A DNA stretch of 64,000 nt from Oscillospiraceae bacterium (lineage in GTDB: Bacteria; Bacillota; Clostridia; Oscillospirales; Oscillospiraceae): the NCBI GenBank assembly GCA_015068495.1, contig SVKL01000003.1, positions 1 to 64,000 on the forward strand, given 5' to 3'. The translations under genes and the position numbers were made by a program. Below are positions 8,045 to 15,391 of this stretch, in pieces; positions within the stretch are counted from its first letter, which is position 1; each line of letters starts with the position of its first letter. The notes beneath the pieces are model-generated. The model was not told the DNA's origin. It worked only from the letters and a program-made list of their open reading frames with translations, and ran no database searches.

Positions 8045-8883
8045 AAAGATAACCTCTCCATCGTCCAAGACTTGTCCTTGCGCAGAATAATGACCGTAGG
8101 AAACAGATTTGTGTTTATCAGCGGCTGATATACCGGTCTGGACTTCAAGTCCAATAAAGATCCGGCATGGGCAGTTGCCAAAAGCTTTACGCCGCACCAG
8201 CCTGCGTGCAAAAGCGCCTCGCAGTCTGCCGGAGCGGTAATTTCATCCACGGCGATCCATCGTGGATTCATACTGCGCAGCACCGCCTCCACCCCATATG
8301 ACTTTGGGCAACCGCTTAAAATGTCTGTTCGGTTACCTGCAAAAAAACTAGCTTGTCCCTTGTGTAAAGGAAACAGCTCCCCACGCTCGTCCACAACAGC
8401 GATAGATTCGTTTTGCGATTTCATACGGATCAAGTCCCGCAACAGTGTGGTTTTGCCACTTCCGGGCGGTCCGATAATTAAAATAGAATCCTCTACATTT
8501 GCTGCTGTTTTTGCTATGTTCTCAAAATCTCGCGCAACACGGATGCACAAAGATGTAGGCTGGGAGATTCCTGTCATTATGCCGTTTATAACAGTGCTTA
8601 CTCCGCATATGCCAATGCGGTGACCGCCCGGTGCGGTGAGATAACCCTGAGCAACACTGTTCGCAGTCCAAGGGGAATAGGCAGATGCAGCATTGATAAC
8701 AAAGGCAATATCATCATTTGTTGTTATCTTAGGAAGATTGATATTTTCTTGATGTAAAACCAATTCCGGCTCCAAGCCGATATGCAGACGTAACTCCTCC
8801 AAAGCATCCTGCCCCAGCTCGTCCACTTGTTGCCGCATCCAATGGGGTAACAGATTTGTGTAGGCATTCCAAGCGCATTTCAT
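8041..8883 (-). CDS. spoIIIAA: stage III sporulation protein AA, ATPase
   Basis: SpoIIIAA is the cytoplasmic AAA-type ATPase of the SpoIIIA channel, related to type II/IV secretion motors. Walker A is GPPGSGKTTLL near residues 138-148, followed by the D-E-R-G-E motif and a Walker B-like WIAVDEITAP. Three starts compete within 9 bases. AGGTAGGAG lies 2 nt from the ATG at 8889 but 8 nt from the one at 8883, so I choose MKCAWNAY, 280 residues. It is first of eight genes, all overlapping or nearly so. Confidence 0.94.
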   Translation of the reverse strand: MKCAWNAYTNLLPHWMRQQVDELGQDALEELRLHIGLEPELVLHQENINLPKITTNDDIAFVINAASAYSPWTANSVAQGYLTAPGGHRIGICGVSTVINGIMTGISQPTSLCIRVARDFENIAKTAANVEDSILIIGPPGSGKTTLLRDLIRMKSQNESIAVVDERGELFPLHKGQASFFAGNRTDILSGCPKSYGVEAVLRSMNPRWIAVDEITAPADCEALLHAGWCGVKLLATAHAGSLLDLKSRPVYQPLINTNLFPTVIILRKDKSWTMERLSL

Positions 8884-8901
8884 TTGCATCACTCCTACCT
8901 A

Positions 8902-8929
8902 AGCCTATGCTTGTACCACACCAATATGC
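8902..8929 (-). promoter_or_regulatory. candidate sigma-E promoter of the spoIIIA operon
   Basis: On the minus strand GCATATT (8923-8929) is followed after 13 bp by CATAGGCT (8902-8909). The Bacillus sigma-E consensus is GMATATT and CATACAMT, 13-15 bp apart. The -35 matches fully, the -10 matches CATA and the final T. spoIIIA is sigma-E-controlled in Bacillus, which fits the mother-cell role. Confidence 0.55.
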
Positions 8930-8960
8930 AAAAAAATTGCCGACAGCAAATGCTGTCGGC
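8930..8960 (-). terminator. intrinsic terminator after the ECF S-component gene
   Basis: A perfect 9-bp stem (GCCGACAGC 8939-8947, GCTGTCGGC 8952-8960) has a 4-nt loop and is followed on the minus strand by an 8-base T-rich run. It separates uppP-ftsK-ECF from spoIIIA. Confidence 0.88.
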
Positions 8961-8973
8961 ATAAAATATGTAT

Positions 8974-9639
8974 TTACTTTTTTGCGTAGGAGATCAGTCT
9001 TGTAATTACAGGCGCAAGAATAATATTGGTTCCCAGCTCGATTAAGAAGTTGATACCTGCCAAACCAATGAACATATAGCTTGCTACATTTACAAATCCG
9101 GCAGCAGCGCCCCAGCCGGCAATGGTTTCCATAAAGAATAAACGGCATCCTAACAGGAAAACGCCTGTGTTCACTACAGGGCAAATAACCGCAGCTGCTA
9201 TCACTGCAACATACCGGTTATTTCTGGAAATGTAGCTGTAGACACCCTCTTGGCAGCATTCGCCTAAATGATAGCGATGTTTCATCAGCTGAATACGGCT
9301 ACTGGAATATCTGTCCAACAGCACCAACACAGCCCTGTATACCAGTCCCGCACAAAGACCAGCTGCTGTGCCCTTCACCAGTACGGTAACAATTGTTCCG
9401 GCAACGTCAACTGCCAGAAATGCAGCAGCATCGCCGCTAAGTAGCACCGCGACGCCAAACACAAAGCCTAGCCACGCGCCTGCCTGCCAACCGTATACGG
9501 CTGCGCCAACTACAATGGGGACCAGCACCAAGGAAATGGAAAACATTCCAAACTTGATGCTGCCGCCCAAAAATTGCAGCACAAGCACAATTGCGGTAAA
9601 CAAGCCGATACCAACGATTGTTTTAGTTTTATTATTCAT
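8974..9639 (-). CDS. ECF transporter S component family protein
   Basis: This is an integral membrane substrate-binding (S) component of an energy-coupling factor vitamin transporter. The 221 residues hold about six hydrophobic segments, with a start MNNKTKTIVGIGLFTAIVLV typical of the family and GGAGGT upstream. The family type (folate, pantothenate, queuosine or another vitamin) cannot be assigned from sequence by eye. The central loop (RYSSSRIQLMKHRYHLGECC) is long and basic for an S component. No energising ecfA/ecfT genes lie nearby, so it presumably shares a module encoded elsewhere. The 64 bp before it, after ftsK, hold no riboswitch I can recognise. Confidence 0.75.
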   Translation of the reverse strand: MNNKTKTIVGIGLFTAIVLVLQFLGGSIKFGMFSISLVLVPIVVGAAVYGWQAGAWLGFVFGVAVLLSGDAAAFLAVDVAGTIVTVLVKGTAAGLCAGLVYRAVLVLLDRYSSSRIQLMKHRYHLGECCQEGVYSYISRNNRYVAVIAAAVICPVVNTGVFLLGCRLFFMETIAGWGAAAGFVNVASYMFIGLAGINFLIELGTNIILAPVITRLISYAKK

Positions 9640-9703
9640 TTTTTACCTCCTGCTGTCGCTCCGGCATTCCGGATGCGATGCAATTTTATAGTGATATAGG
9701 AAA

Positions 9704-12310
9704 TCAGAAATCTTCAGGTACGCTGCTGTCTTCAGATTCCTCAAATTCCTCCATATCCTCAAAACCCATTTGCTCTCCTCCACCGGATCGCATCTGTGCC
9801 CATTGTTCCTTGGTAATCAGAATATCACGGGGTTTGCTGCCTTGGAACGGTCCGACAATCCCCTTCTCCTCCATTTCATCCACAATTCTTGCGGCACGGG
9901 CATAACCAAGCTTCAAGCGTCTTTGCAGCATAGAAACAGATGCCTGTCCGGTCTCCAAAATGACATCCACAGCGGCAGGAAGCATCTCATCGCCGCCAAG
10001 CTCATCGGCATTCGGTTCTGCGTCGGAAGCGGCAGTCTTGTTGCCGGTTTGCAACGCTTTCTTCTCGATTTCTTCCATAACCTCCTGGTCATAGTTGGTG
10101 ACGAAGTTTGCCTTCACGTAGGAAGCAACTGCTTCCACCTCGGAATCGCTGACAAAACAACCCTGAACACGCTTAGGTTTGCCGTTGCCGATGGGAGCAT
10201 ACAGCATATCACCCTTACCCACCAGTTTTTCGGCGCCCTGTGTATCCAGAATAATACGAGATTCCATTGCAGAGGCCACCGAGAACGCAATTCTCGACGG
10301 GATGTTTGCCTTCATAAGACCTGTGATAACATCGGCAGAGGGACGCTGCGTTGCAATCACAAGATGAATACCGGAGGCACGACCCATTTGCGCAATCCGG
10401 CAGATGGATTCTTCCACTTCCTTTGCCGCTACCAACATCAAATCTGCCAGCTCATCGATAATCACAACAACCTGAGGTATCTTCTTGCCCTCCATTTGCT
10501 GGCTTTCGATCATACTGTTGTAGGATTCCAAGTCACGGACACCGGCATCAGACATTGCCTTGTAGCGGCGCATCATTTCGGAAACTGCCCATTGCAGAGA
10601 GCCGGCAGCCTTTTTGGGGTCGGTCACAACAGGAATCAGCAGATGCGGAATGCCGTTATAGATGCCAAGCTCTACCATCTTAGGGTCAACCATAATGAGC
10701 TTTACATCATCAGGACTTGCCTTGTACAGCAGAGAAATGATGATGGAATTCATACACACAGACTTACCGGAGCCGGTTGTGCCGGCAATCAGCATATGGG
10801 GAAGCCGGGCAATGTTGCCGACGATACAGTTACCGCCAATATCCTTGCCAACAGCAAAAGAAGACTTTGATTTTGCTTTTGCAAATTCCTGAGAATCAAT
10901 GACTTCACGCAAGGAAACCATCGTAACTGCACGGTTAGGCACCTCAATACCAACCACGGAAATCTTTCCGGGGACAGCCGCGATACGTACGCCGGTGGCA
11001 CCTAAGCTTAAAGCAATATCATCCGCAGCTGTGGTCAGTTTATTCAGTCTGACACCCTTTTCCAGCTCAACCTCGTATCGTGTAACACTGGGGCCGCGGG
11101 TGACGTTAATAATATGCGCCTCAATCTTAAAGCTTGCCAAGGTTTCGTTCAGACGTCTGGAATTTTCCCGCATTTCTGTTGTGCCGTCCATTGCGCCGCT
11201 GCCGGAAAGCTTTAACAGGTCAATCGGGGGGAAACAGTAGTCAGGTTTTTCTGCCTTTTGGGAATTTTCAATTTCTTTGGCAACCTCTTTGGCAGAGGCC
11301 TGCGCTTCCTTAGGCGTTACTTTTTCTACTTTAACACGTTTTACCTGAGCTTCCTGCTTCTCTTTCAATGCAGTTTCCTTGTCAAAGGGCGGCATTTTGG
11401 AAGGTGCCTCAGGCTCTTCCGGCGCAGGAACAAATGTGTTGGCAGCAGTAACGTGGCTGTCAACATCGCCGTCAATCTGACGGAACATATCCTCAACCTT
11501 TTCGTTATCGTGGGTTACAGGAACGGTTTCTCTTTGCGGCTGTGCTGCCTGCGCAGCCTGCTGCTTTTGTCGCTCACGCTTGTGCTCCAAATGCTCAATT
11601 CTCTTATTGGCAATGTGATTTACCACCACCGCAGCAGGTTCCTGCCGTTCAACCGGTTTTTTGTCAACATTTGGCCGGGGACGATTCTCAATGGCATGTA
11701 TAATGCTTGCCAAAGTAATCTGCATACCGCCCAGCAAAGTAAAGATTGCGCCAAGAATAAGCAGAATATAACTAAATGTGTCGCGGAAGAGCCAATAAAA
11801 CAGCATAGCAATGCTTCCGCATACCAGTCCTCCGGACGAGCCTTCAATGCCGCTGCCGTACAAATCAACAATCGCATCCCAGCCAATCGGCATATCCGGA
11901 GCAGTAAGGCTTAAGTGGGCAATACAACCGCAAATAAGTACAAATGCGCCAATGCAAAAAGAACGCATTTTTACAGGACGACCACCGCTAAAGGCGTGAA
12001 TAATAAACAGATAAAGCAAAGCGGGTATGGATACGAGAAAGCCTGCACGACCGATTAGGCCGTGTATGACGGATTCCACCAACTGTATAACAACACCCTC
12101 CGGTTGGAAAAACACCACCAGAAATAACACAAACAGACCTAATAACGTAGCAGAGGATATAAAACGTACGGGGATTTTACGTTCAGCAGGAACGGAATTG
12201 ACCGTAACTTTATTGCCTTTCTTGGCATTTTTAGGTGCTTGTTTTTTAGGGGCTTTCTTTTTGGAGGCAGCGGCTTTATCTGCCTGAGATTTATACTTTT
12301 GTTCAGACAT
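9704..12310 (-). CDS. ftsK: DNA translocase FtsK/SpoIIIE
   Basis: This is a hexameric DNA pump that moves chromosome DNA through the division or sporulation septum. It has 868 residues: a Lys/Ala-rich cytoplasmic N-terminus, four membrane helices (about 50-200), a charged linker, then the FtsK motor. Walker A is AGTTGSGKSVCMNS, Walker B region VVVIIDELADLMLVAAKEVE, and a winged-helix gamma domain with QRRLKLGYARAARIVDEMEE near the C-terminus reads DNA polarity. An acidic tail ends the protein. In a spore former the protein may serve the SpoIIIE role. It follows uppP-like by 12 bp, so the two are probably co-transcribed. Confidence 0.95.
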   Translation of the reverse strand: MSEQKYKSQADKAAASKKKAPKKQAPKNAKKGNKVTVNSVPAERKIPVRFISSATLLGLFVLFLVVFFQPEGVVIQLVESVIHGLIGRAGFLVSIPALLYLFIIHAFSGGRPVKMRSFCIGAFVLICGCIAHLSLTAPDMPIGWDAIVDLYGSGIEGSSGGLVCGSIAMLFYWLFRDTFSYILLILGAIFTLLGGMQITLASIIHAIENRPRPNVDKKPVERQEPAAVVVNHIANKRIEHLEHKRERQKQQAAQAAQPQRETVPVTHDNEKVEDMFRQIDGDVDSHVTAANTFVPAPEEPEAPSKMPPFDKETALKEKQEAQVKRVKVEKVTPKEAQASAKEVAKEIENSQKAEKPDYCFPPIDLLKLSGSGAMDGTTEMRENSRRLNETLASFKIEAHIINVTRGPSVTRYEVELEKGVRLNKLTTAADDIALSLGATGVRIAAVPGKISVVGIEVPNRAVTMVSLREVIDSQEFAKAKSKSSFAVGKDIGGNCIVGNIARLPHMLIAGTTGSGKSVCMNSIIISLLYKASPDDVKLIMVDPKMVELGIYNGIPHLLIPVVTDPKKAAGSLQWAVSEMMRRYKAMSDAGVRDLESYNSMIESQQMEGKKIPQVVVIIDELADLMLVAAKEVEESICRIAQMGRASGIHLVIATQRPSADVITGLMKANIPSRIAFSVASAMESRIILDTQGAEKLVGKGDMLYAPIGNGKPKRVQGCFVSDSEVEAVASYVKANFVTNYDQEVMEEIEKKALQTGNKTAASDAEPNADELGGDEMLPAAVDVILETGQASVSMLQRRLKLGYARAARIVDEMEEKGIVGPFQGSKPRDILITKEQWAQMRSGGGEQMGFEDMEEFEESEDSSVPEDF

Positions 12311-12322
12311 AGTGACCTCCTG

Positions 12323-13153
12323 TCAAGTGATCAGATAGAGTATAAATGAGAATATTGCAGCGCCGATAGAGTAATAGGCAAAGCGGGAAAATCCGGAGTG
12401 CTTCAACGCTGTTCTGAAAACGGAAATTCCAAAATAACCGCCGCAAAAAGCGGTGATACCGGATAGGAGAAAGCCAATAAAATTGACAAAGGAAATTTCG
12501 CCAACGCCGGAAATTATGATTCCAAAAATATCGTAGCAGACAGCAAACAATGTTGCCGGTATTCCCAGAAGGAATGCCCAGTTACAGGCGTTATCGCTGT
12601 CCGCTGCCCGCATAGTTGCATAAGAGGAAATCATTCCTGTTCTTGAAATTCCGGGAAAGGCGGAAAACGCGCCGAGCAGACCCATCATAAACCCATCCAA
12701 ACCGGACATTGTGCGAGCATCCCGATTTCCGTGTCGGGAATGCTCTGCCAGCAACAACACAAATGCATTTATTGCTAAGAAACACATAACAGCTATCAGA
12801 TTGTTTTCAAGCTTTGCAGTGAGAATTGTTAGGAACAAACCGATAATTAAGGGTGCAATTGCTGTTTTAATTAGCCGCAAATCATAGTAGCTTTGGGTAT
12901 CAAATGCGTGTTTTCCTCTGCGCCTACGCGTTGTGCCTGCCATTTGCTCACGGCGTAAACGAAACAAAACCTCACGACAGCCGGCCAATATCGCAAAAAA
13001 GAGTCCTATATGTACCAGAAGCTCCTGTAAGGAATTTCTGGTAGCTTCGCCAAAAATATAGCGAAGCAGTGCCTGATGGCCGTGGGAGGATATGGGAAGA
13101 AATTCCGCTACTCCCGAAATAAAACCGTATATAAGACTTTCCAGCAGTGACAC
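12323..13153 (-). CDS. divergent undecaprenyl-diphosphate phosphatase (UppP/BacA family)
   Basis: This polytopic BacA-family membrane protein has 276 residues. UppP enzymes recycle undecaprenyl diphosphate for cell-wall synthesis. The first motif reads FISGVAEFLPISSHGHQ: Glu17, Ser23 and His26 align with E. coli Glu21, Ser27 and His30, but the first acidic residue of the (E/Q)xxxE motif is Ser13. The second motif reads PGISRTGMIS (Arg171 kept), where PGxSRSxxT is usual. So several motif positions are changed and activity is uncertain. A basic insertion (TTRRRRGKH) lies near residues 74-82. The start is a GTG with GGAGG 10 nt upstream, and ATG at 13160 is out of frame. It sits just upstream of ftsK. 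Confidence 0.8.
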   Translation of the reverse strand: MSLLESLIYGFISGVAEFLPISSHGHQALLRYIFGEATRNSLQELLVHIGLFFAILAGCREVLFRLRREQMAGTTRRRRGKHAFDTQSYYDLRLIKTAIAPLIIGLFLTILTAKLENNLIAVMCFLAINAFVLLLAEHSRHGNRDARTMSGLDGFMMGLLGAFSAFPGISRTGMISSYATMRAADSDNACNWAFLLGIPATLFAVCYDIFGIIISGVGEISFVNFIGFLLSGITAFCGGYFGISVFRTALKHSGFSRFAYYSIGAAIFSFILYLIT

Positions 13154-13231
13154 GGGTCATTCTCCTCCCTTTTTCAATATTTCTAATTATAATAACATAT
13201 TTATATAGAAATTTCCACCCCGAGGTGAAAA

Positions 13232-13921
13232 TTATTTCTTTTGCGCTTTATTTTTCTCGATCATTGCGTGTAATTCCGATAACGCATCGTTCAAATCTCC
13301 AAGAGAATCGATCAATCCGGATGCCACAGCATCTTTTCCGTACAGGATAGTGCCTACATCCGTTGCCATCTCCCCTGTTGCCATCATATACCCCTCAAAT
13401 TTTTCTTTCGAAATGCGGGAATTTGTTGTTACAAAATCGGTAATCTGCTCCTGAATTCTGTGAAAATACCGAAATGTCTGCGGCGCACCTACTACCAATC
13501 CGGTCATACGAACCGGATGCACGGTCATACTGGCTGTCCGTGTGATAAATGATTTTTTTGTGCATACCGCCAGTGGAATGCCGATAGAGTGTCCGCCGCC
13601 CAGTACCAGTGATACGGTGGGTTTTTTCATACCTGCAATCATTTCCGCAATGGCAAGTCCTGCCTCAATATCTCCGCCAACGGTGTTGAGCAGCAGTAGC
13701 AGCCCTTCAATTTCGTCACTCTCTTCCAGTCCGGCAAGCAGGGGTAAAATGTGTTCATATTTCGTGGTTTTTACGGTTTCCGGCAACACCTGATGGCCTT
13801 CGATTTGCCCGATAATGGTCAGCGTATATATATTTCCTTTGCTAGTCTTACTGATATCCAAGCCAAGCTCTTTTATGCTGTCATTTTTCTCATTATTGCT
13901 GTTTTTATTTTCTTCATCCAT
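13232..13921 (-). CDS. tepA: TepA-type ClpP-like serine protease (translocation-enhancing protein)
   Basis: This is a ClpP/crotonase-fold serine peptidase of the TepA (YmfB) group, 229 residues. In Bacillus, tepA lies beside spoIIIE, as here, and has been linked to protein export and spore germination. The oxyanion/nucleophile region GGGHSIGIPLAVC near residues 113-125 takes the place of the GMASM motif of ClpP. VHPV follows near 140 with the His, and GTILYGKDAVASGLID near the C-terminus is typical. The N-terminus is polar and Asn/Glu/Lys-rich. It has its own promoter region facing the ybaK gene, and its 3' end is 78 bp before uppP. Confidence 0.85.
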   Translation of the reverse strand: MDEENKNSNNEKNDSIKELGLDISKTSKGNIYTLTIIGQIEGHQVLPETVKTTKYEHILPLLAGLEESDEIEGLLLLLNTVGGDIEAGLAIAEMIAGMKKPTVSLVLGGGHSIGIPLAVCTKKSFITRTASMTVHPVRMTGLVVGAPQTFRYFHRIQEQITDFVTTNSRISKEKFEGYMMATGEMATDVGTILYGKDAVASGLIDSLGDLNDALSELHAMIEKNKAQKK

Positions 13922-13933
13922 AACAATACCTCC

Positions 13934-13996
13934 TACGATAGAATAACCTGAATGCCGTATTTAATTCATACTTGCAAGATTGTTGATTCTATCGTA
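13934..13996. promoter_or_regulatory. perfect 11-bp inverted repeat spanning the tepA/ybaK divergent promoters
   Basis: TACGATAGAAT at 13934-13944 is repeated inverted as ATTCTATCGTA at 13986-13996. The right half overlaps the TATAAT (-10) of the plus-strand gene. The left half abuts the minus-strand ribosome binding site and a TATTCT-like -10. Half-site centres are 52 bp apart, close to five helical turns. This could be a looped operator, but no regulator gene lies nearby. Confidence 0.45.
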
Positions 13997-14000
13997 TAAT
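13972..14000 (+). promoter_or_regulatory. sigma-A-like promoter of the YbaK-like gene
   Basis: TTGCAA (13972-13977), 17 bp, TATAAT (13995-14000). The ATG at 14017 follows with AGGTG at 14006-14010, so the leader is only about 10 nt long. Confidence 0.6.
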
Positions 14001-14016
14001 GTCACAGGTGATAAAA

Positions 14017-14490
14017 ATGGCAACAAAAACAAACGCTGTTCGCCTTGTTCAGCAAGCGAAAATTCCCTGCCGTGAAGAGTTCTATGAATTTGATGAGAAT
14101 GACCTGAACGGCAACCACGCTGCAGTGGCAATCGGTTTTCCGCCGGAGCAGGTATACAAGACCTTAGTTGCGAAAGGCTCTCGCACCGGAATAAACGTGT
14201 TTTGCATACCCGTTTGTGGAGAACTGGACCTGAAAAAAGCAGCAAAAGCTGCCGGCGATAAGGATATGGCGCTGGTTCCGGTGAAAGAATTACTGTCATT
14301 AACCGGCTACATTCGCGGGGGATGCTCTCCTGTAGGAATGAAAAAGAAGTATCCCACGTATTTTGAAGAAACCTGCGAGCTGTTTGATGAAATTGCCGTT
14401 TCTGCGGGTGAAAGAGGCCACCAGATGATTCTCGCGCCGATGTCGCTTGTATCATTGGTAAACGGTAAGCTTGCGGATTTACTGACATAA
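14017..14490 (+). CDS. ybaK: YbaK/EbsC family Cys-tRNA(Pro) deacylase
   Basis: This is a trans-editing enzyme that hydrolyses Cys mischarged on tRNA-Pro, 157 residues from the chosen ATG. The start at 14017 (MATKTNAVRLVQQAKI) has AGGTG 6 nt upstream. An ATG 6 codons earlier lies at the -10 region and has no Shine-Dalgarno. Landmarks are KTLVAKG near residues 48-54, the AAKAAGDKDMALVPVKEL region and the conserved GYIRGGCSPVGMKKKYPTY. It is followed after 17 bp by the TSCPD gene, so the two form a small operon ending at the 14768 terminator. Confidence 0.92.
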   Translation: MATKTNAVRLVQQAKIPCREEFYEFDENDLNGNHAAVAIGFPPEQVYKTLVAKGSRTGINVFCIPVCGELDLKKAAKAAGDKDMALVPVKELLSLTGYIRGGCSPVGMKKKYPTYFEETCELFDEIAVSAGERGHQMILAPMSLVSLVNGKLADLLT

Positions 14491-14507
14491 AGAAAGGAAT
14501 TACAATT

Positions 14508-14759
14508 ATGCAATTTGAATACAAGACAAAAGGCACCTGTTCCCAAAAAATCTTTTTTGATGTTGAAGACGGCAAGGTACATAATGTTTCTTTTTTAAGT
14601 GGCTGCAACGGCAACTTACAGGGAATCGGAAAATTGGTGGAAGGTATGGATATTGATGAAGTGATTTCCCGCATTGAAGGCATTCAGTGCGGTGGTAAGC
14701 CTACCTCCTGCCCTGACCAATTGGCAACTGCATTAAAACAGGCAAAAGCAAAATTATGA
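14508..14759 (+). CDS. TSCPD domain-containing protein (TIGR03905 type)
   Basis: This 83-residue protein consists of one TSCPD domain, a domain also found at the C-terminus of some B12-dependent ribonucleotide reductases. The diagnostic TSCPDQLATAL lies near residues 66-76, with further cysteines at GTCSQK, SGCNGN and QCGGK, which could bind a metal. The standalone form is common in clostridia, and its role is not known to me. AAAGGA precedes the ATG. It is second in the ybaK unit. Confidence 0.88.
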   Translation: MQFEYKTKGTCSQKIFFDVEDGKVHNVSFLSGCNGNLQGIGKLVEGMDIDEVISRIEGIQCGGKPTSCPDQLATALKQAKAKL

Positions 14760-14767
14760 TACGGAAA

Positions 14768-14794
14768 AACCCCACAGCCTAAAGCTGTGGGGTT
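14768..14794. terminator. bidirectional terminator between the TSCPD gene and engB
   Basis: An 11-bp stem (AACCCCACAGC at 14768-14778 with GCTGTGGGGTT at 14784-14794) has a 5-nt loop, with A-rich sequence on the left and T-rich on the right. It serves the plus-strand ybaK unit and the minus-strand lon-engB unit. Confidence 0.85.
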
Positions 14795-14797
14795 TGT

Positions 14798-15382
14798 TTA
14801 TGCCTTTACAGTATCCAAAATCAGCCGTACCAGATCATCCCGTCCGGTTCCCTTCTCAGCGGAGAACGGAATCACAACACAGTCTTCCGGAAGCGCCAAA
14901 TCCTCACGGATTCGCTGTATATTGGGTATCAATTCGCTCTTTTTCAATTTGTCCAGCTTATTGGCAACAACAACAAAAGGACAATCGCTTTCCATAAACC
15001 AGTTTGCCATCGTGATGTCATTGTTTGTAGGTGCGTGTCGCGCATCTACAATCAAAACACCCAAATCAATACGGTTGGCTGCAAAATAATTTTCCATCAG
15101 CCTACCCCATCTGTCCTTTTCCTGCTGGGAAACTTTGGCATAACCGTAACCGGGCAGGTCAACGAGATAGCAGGACTTATCAATAACAAAGTAGTTTATA
15201 TGGATAGTTTTTCCGGGCTTTTCACCGACGCGGGCAAAATTCTTTCTTTGCAGAACGCGATTGATAACCGACGACTTTCCCACGTTGGATTTACCTGCAA
15301 ATGCAATTTCAGGCAGTCTGTTTTCCGGAAAATCCTTTGGCGCTGCAGCAGAAATCAAAAATTCCACATTATGAAGATTCAT
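14798..15382 (-). CDS. engB: ribosome biogenesis GTP-binding protein EngB/YsxC
   Basis: EngB is a TRAFAC GTPase needed for late 50S assembly, 194 residues. G motifs in order: G1 GKSNVGKSSVINRV near residues 30-43, G3 DLPGYGYAKVS near 74-84 and G4 NKLDKL near 141-146. The segment RVGEKPGKTIHINYF carries G2. It sits 9 bp after lon, the classical lon-ysxC pairing of Firmicutes, and ends in the shared terminator. Confidence 0.95.
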   Translation of the reverse strand: MNLHNVEFLISAAAPKDFPENRLPEIAFAGKSNVGKSSVINRVLQRKNFARVGEKPGKTIHINYFVIDKSCYLVDLPGYGYAKVSQQEKDRWGRLMENYFAANRIDLGVLIVDARHAPTNNDITMANWFMESDCPFVVVANKLDKLKKSELIPNIQRIREDLALPEDCVVIPFSAEKGTGRDDLVRLILDTVKA

Positions 15383-15391
15383 AATATTACC

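Noticed and set aside
9640-9703. Riboswitch in front of the ECF S-component gene
   Set aside because: The gap is only 64 bp, holds a ribosome binding site and a weak inverted repeat, and has no recognisable aptamer.
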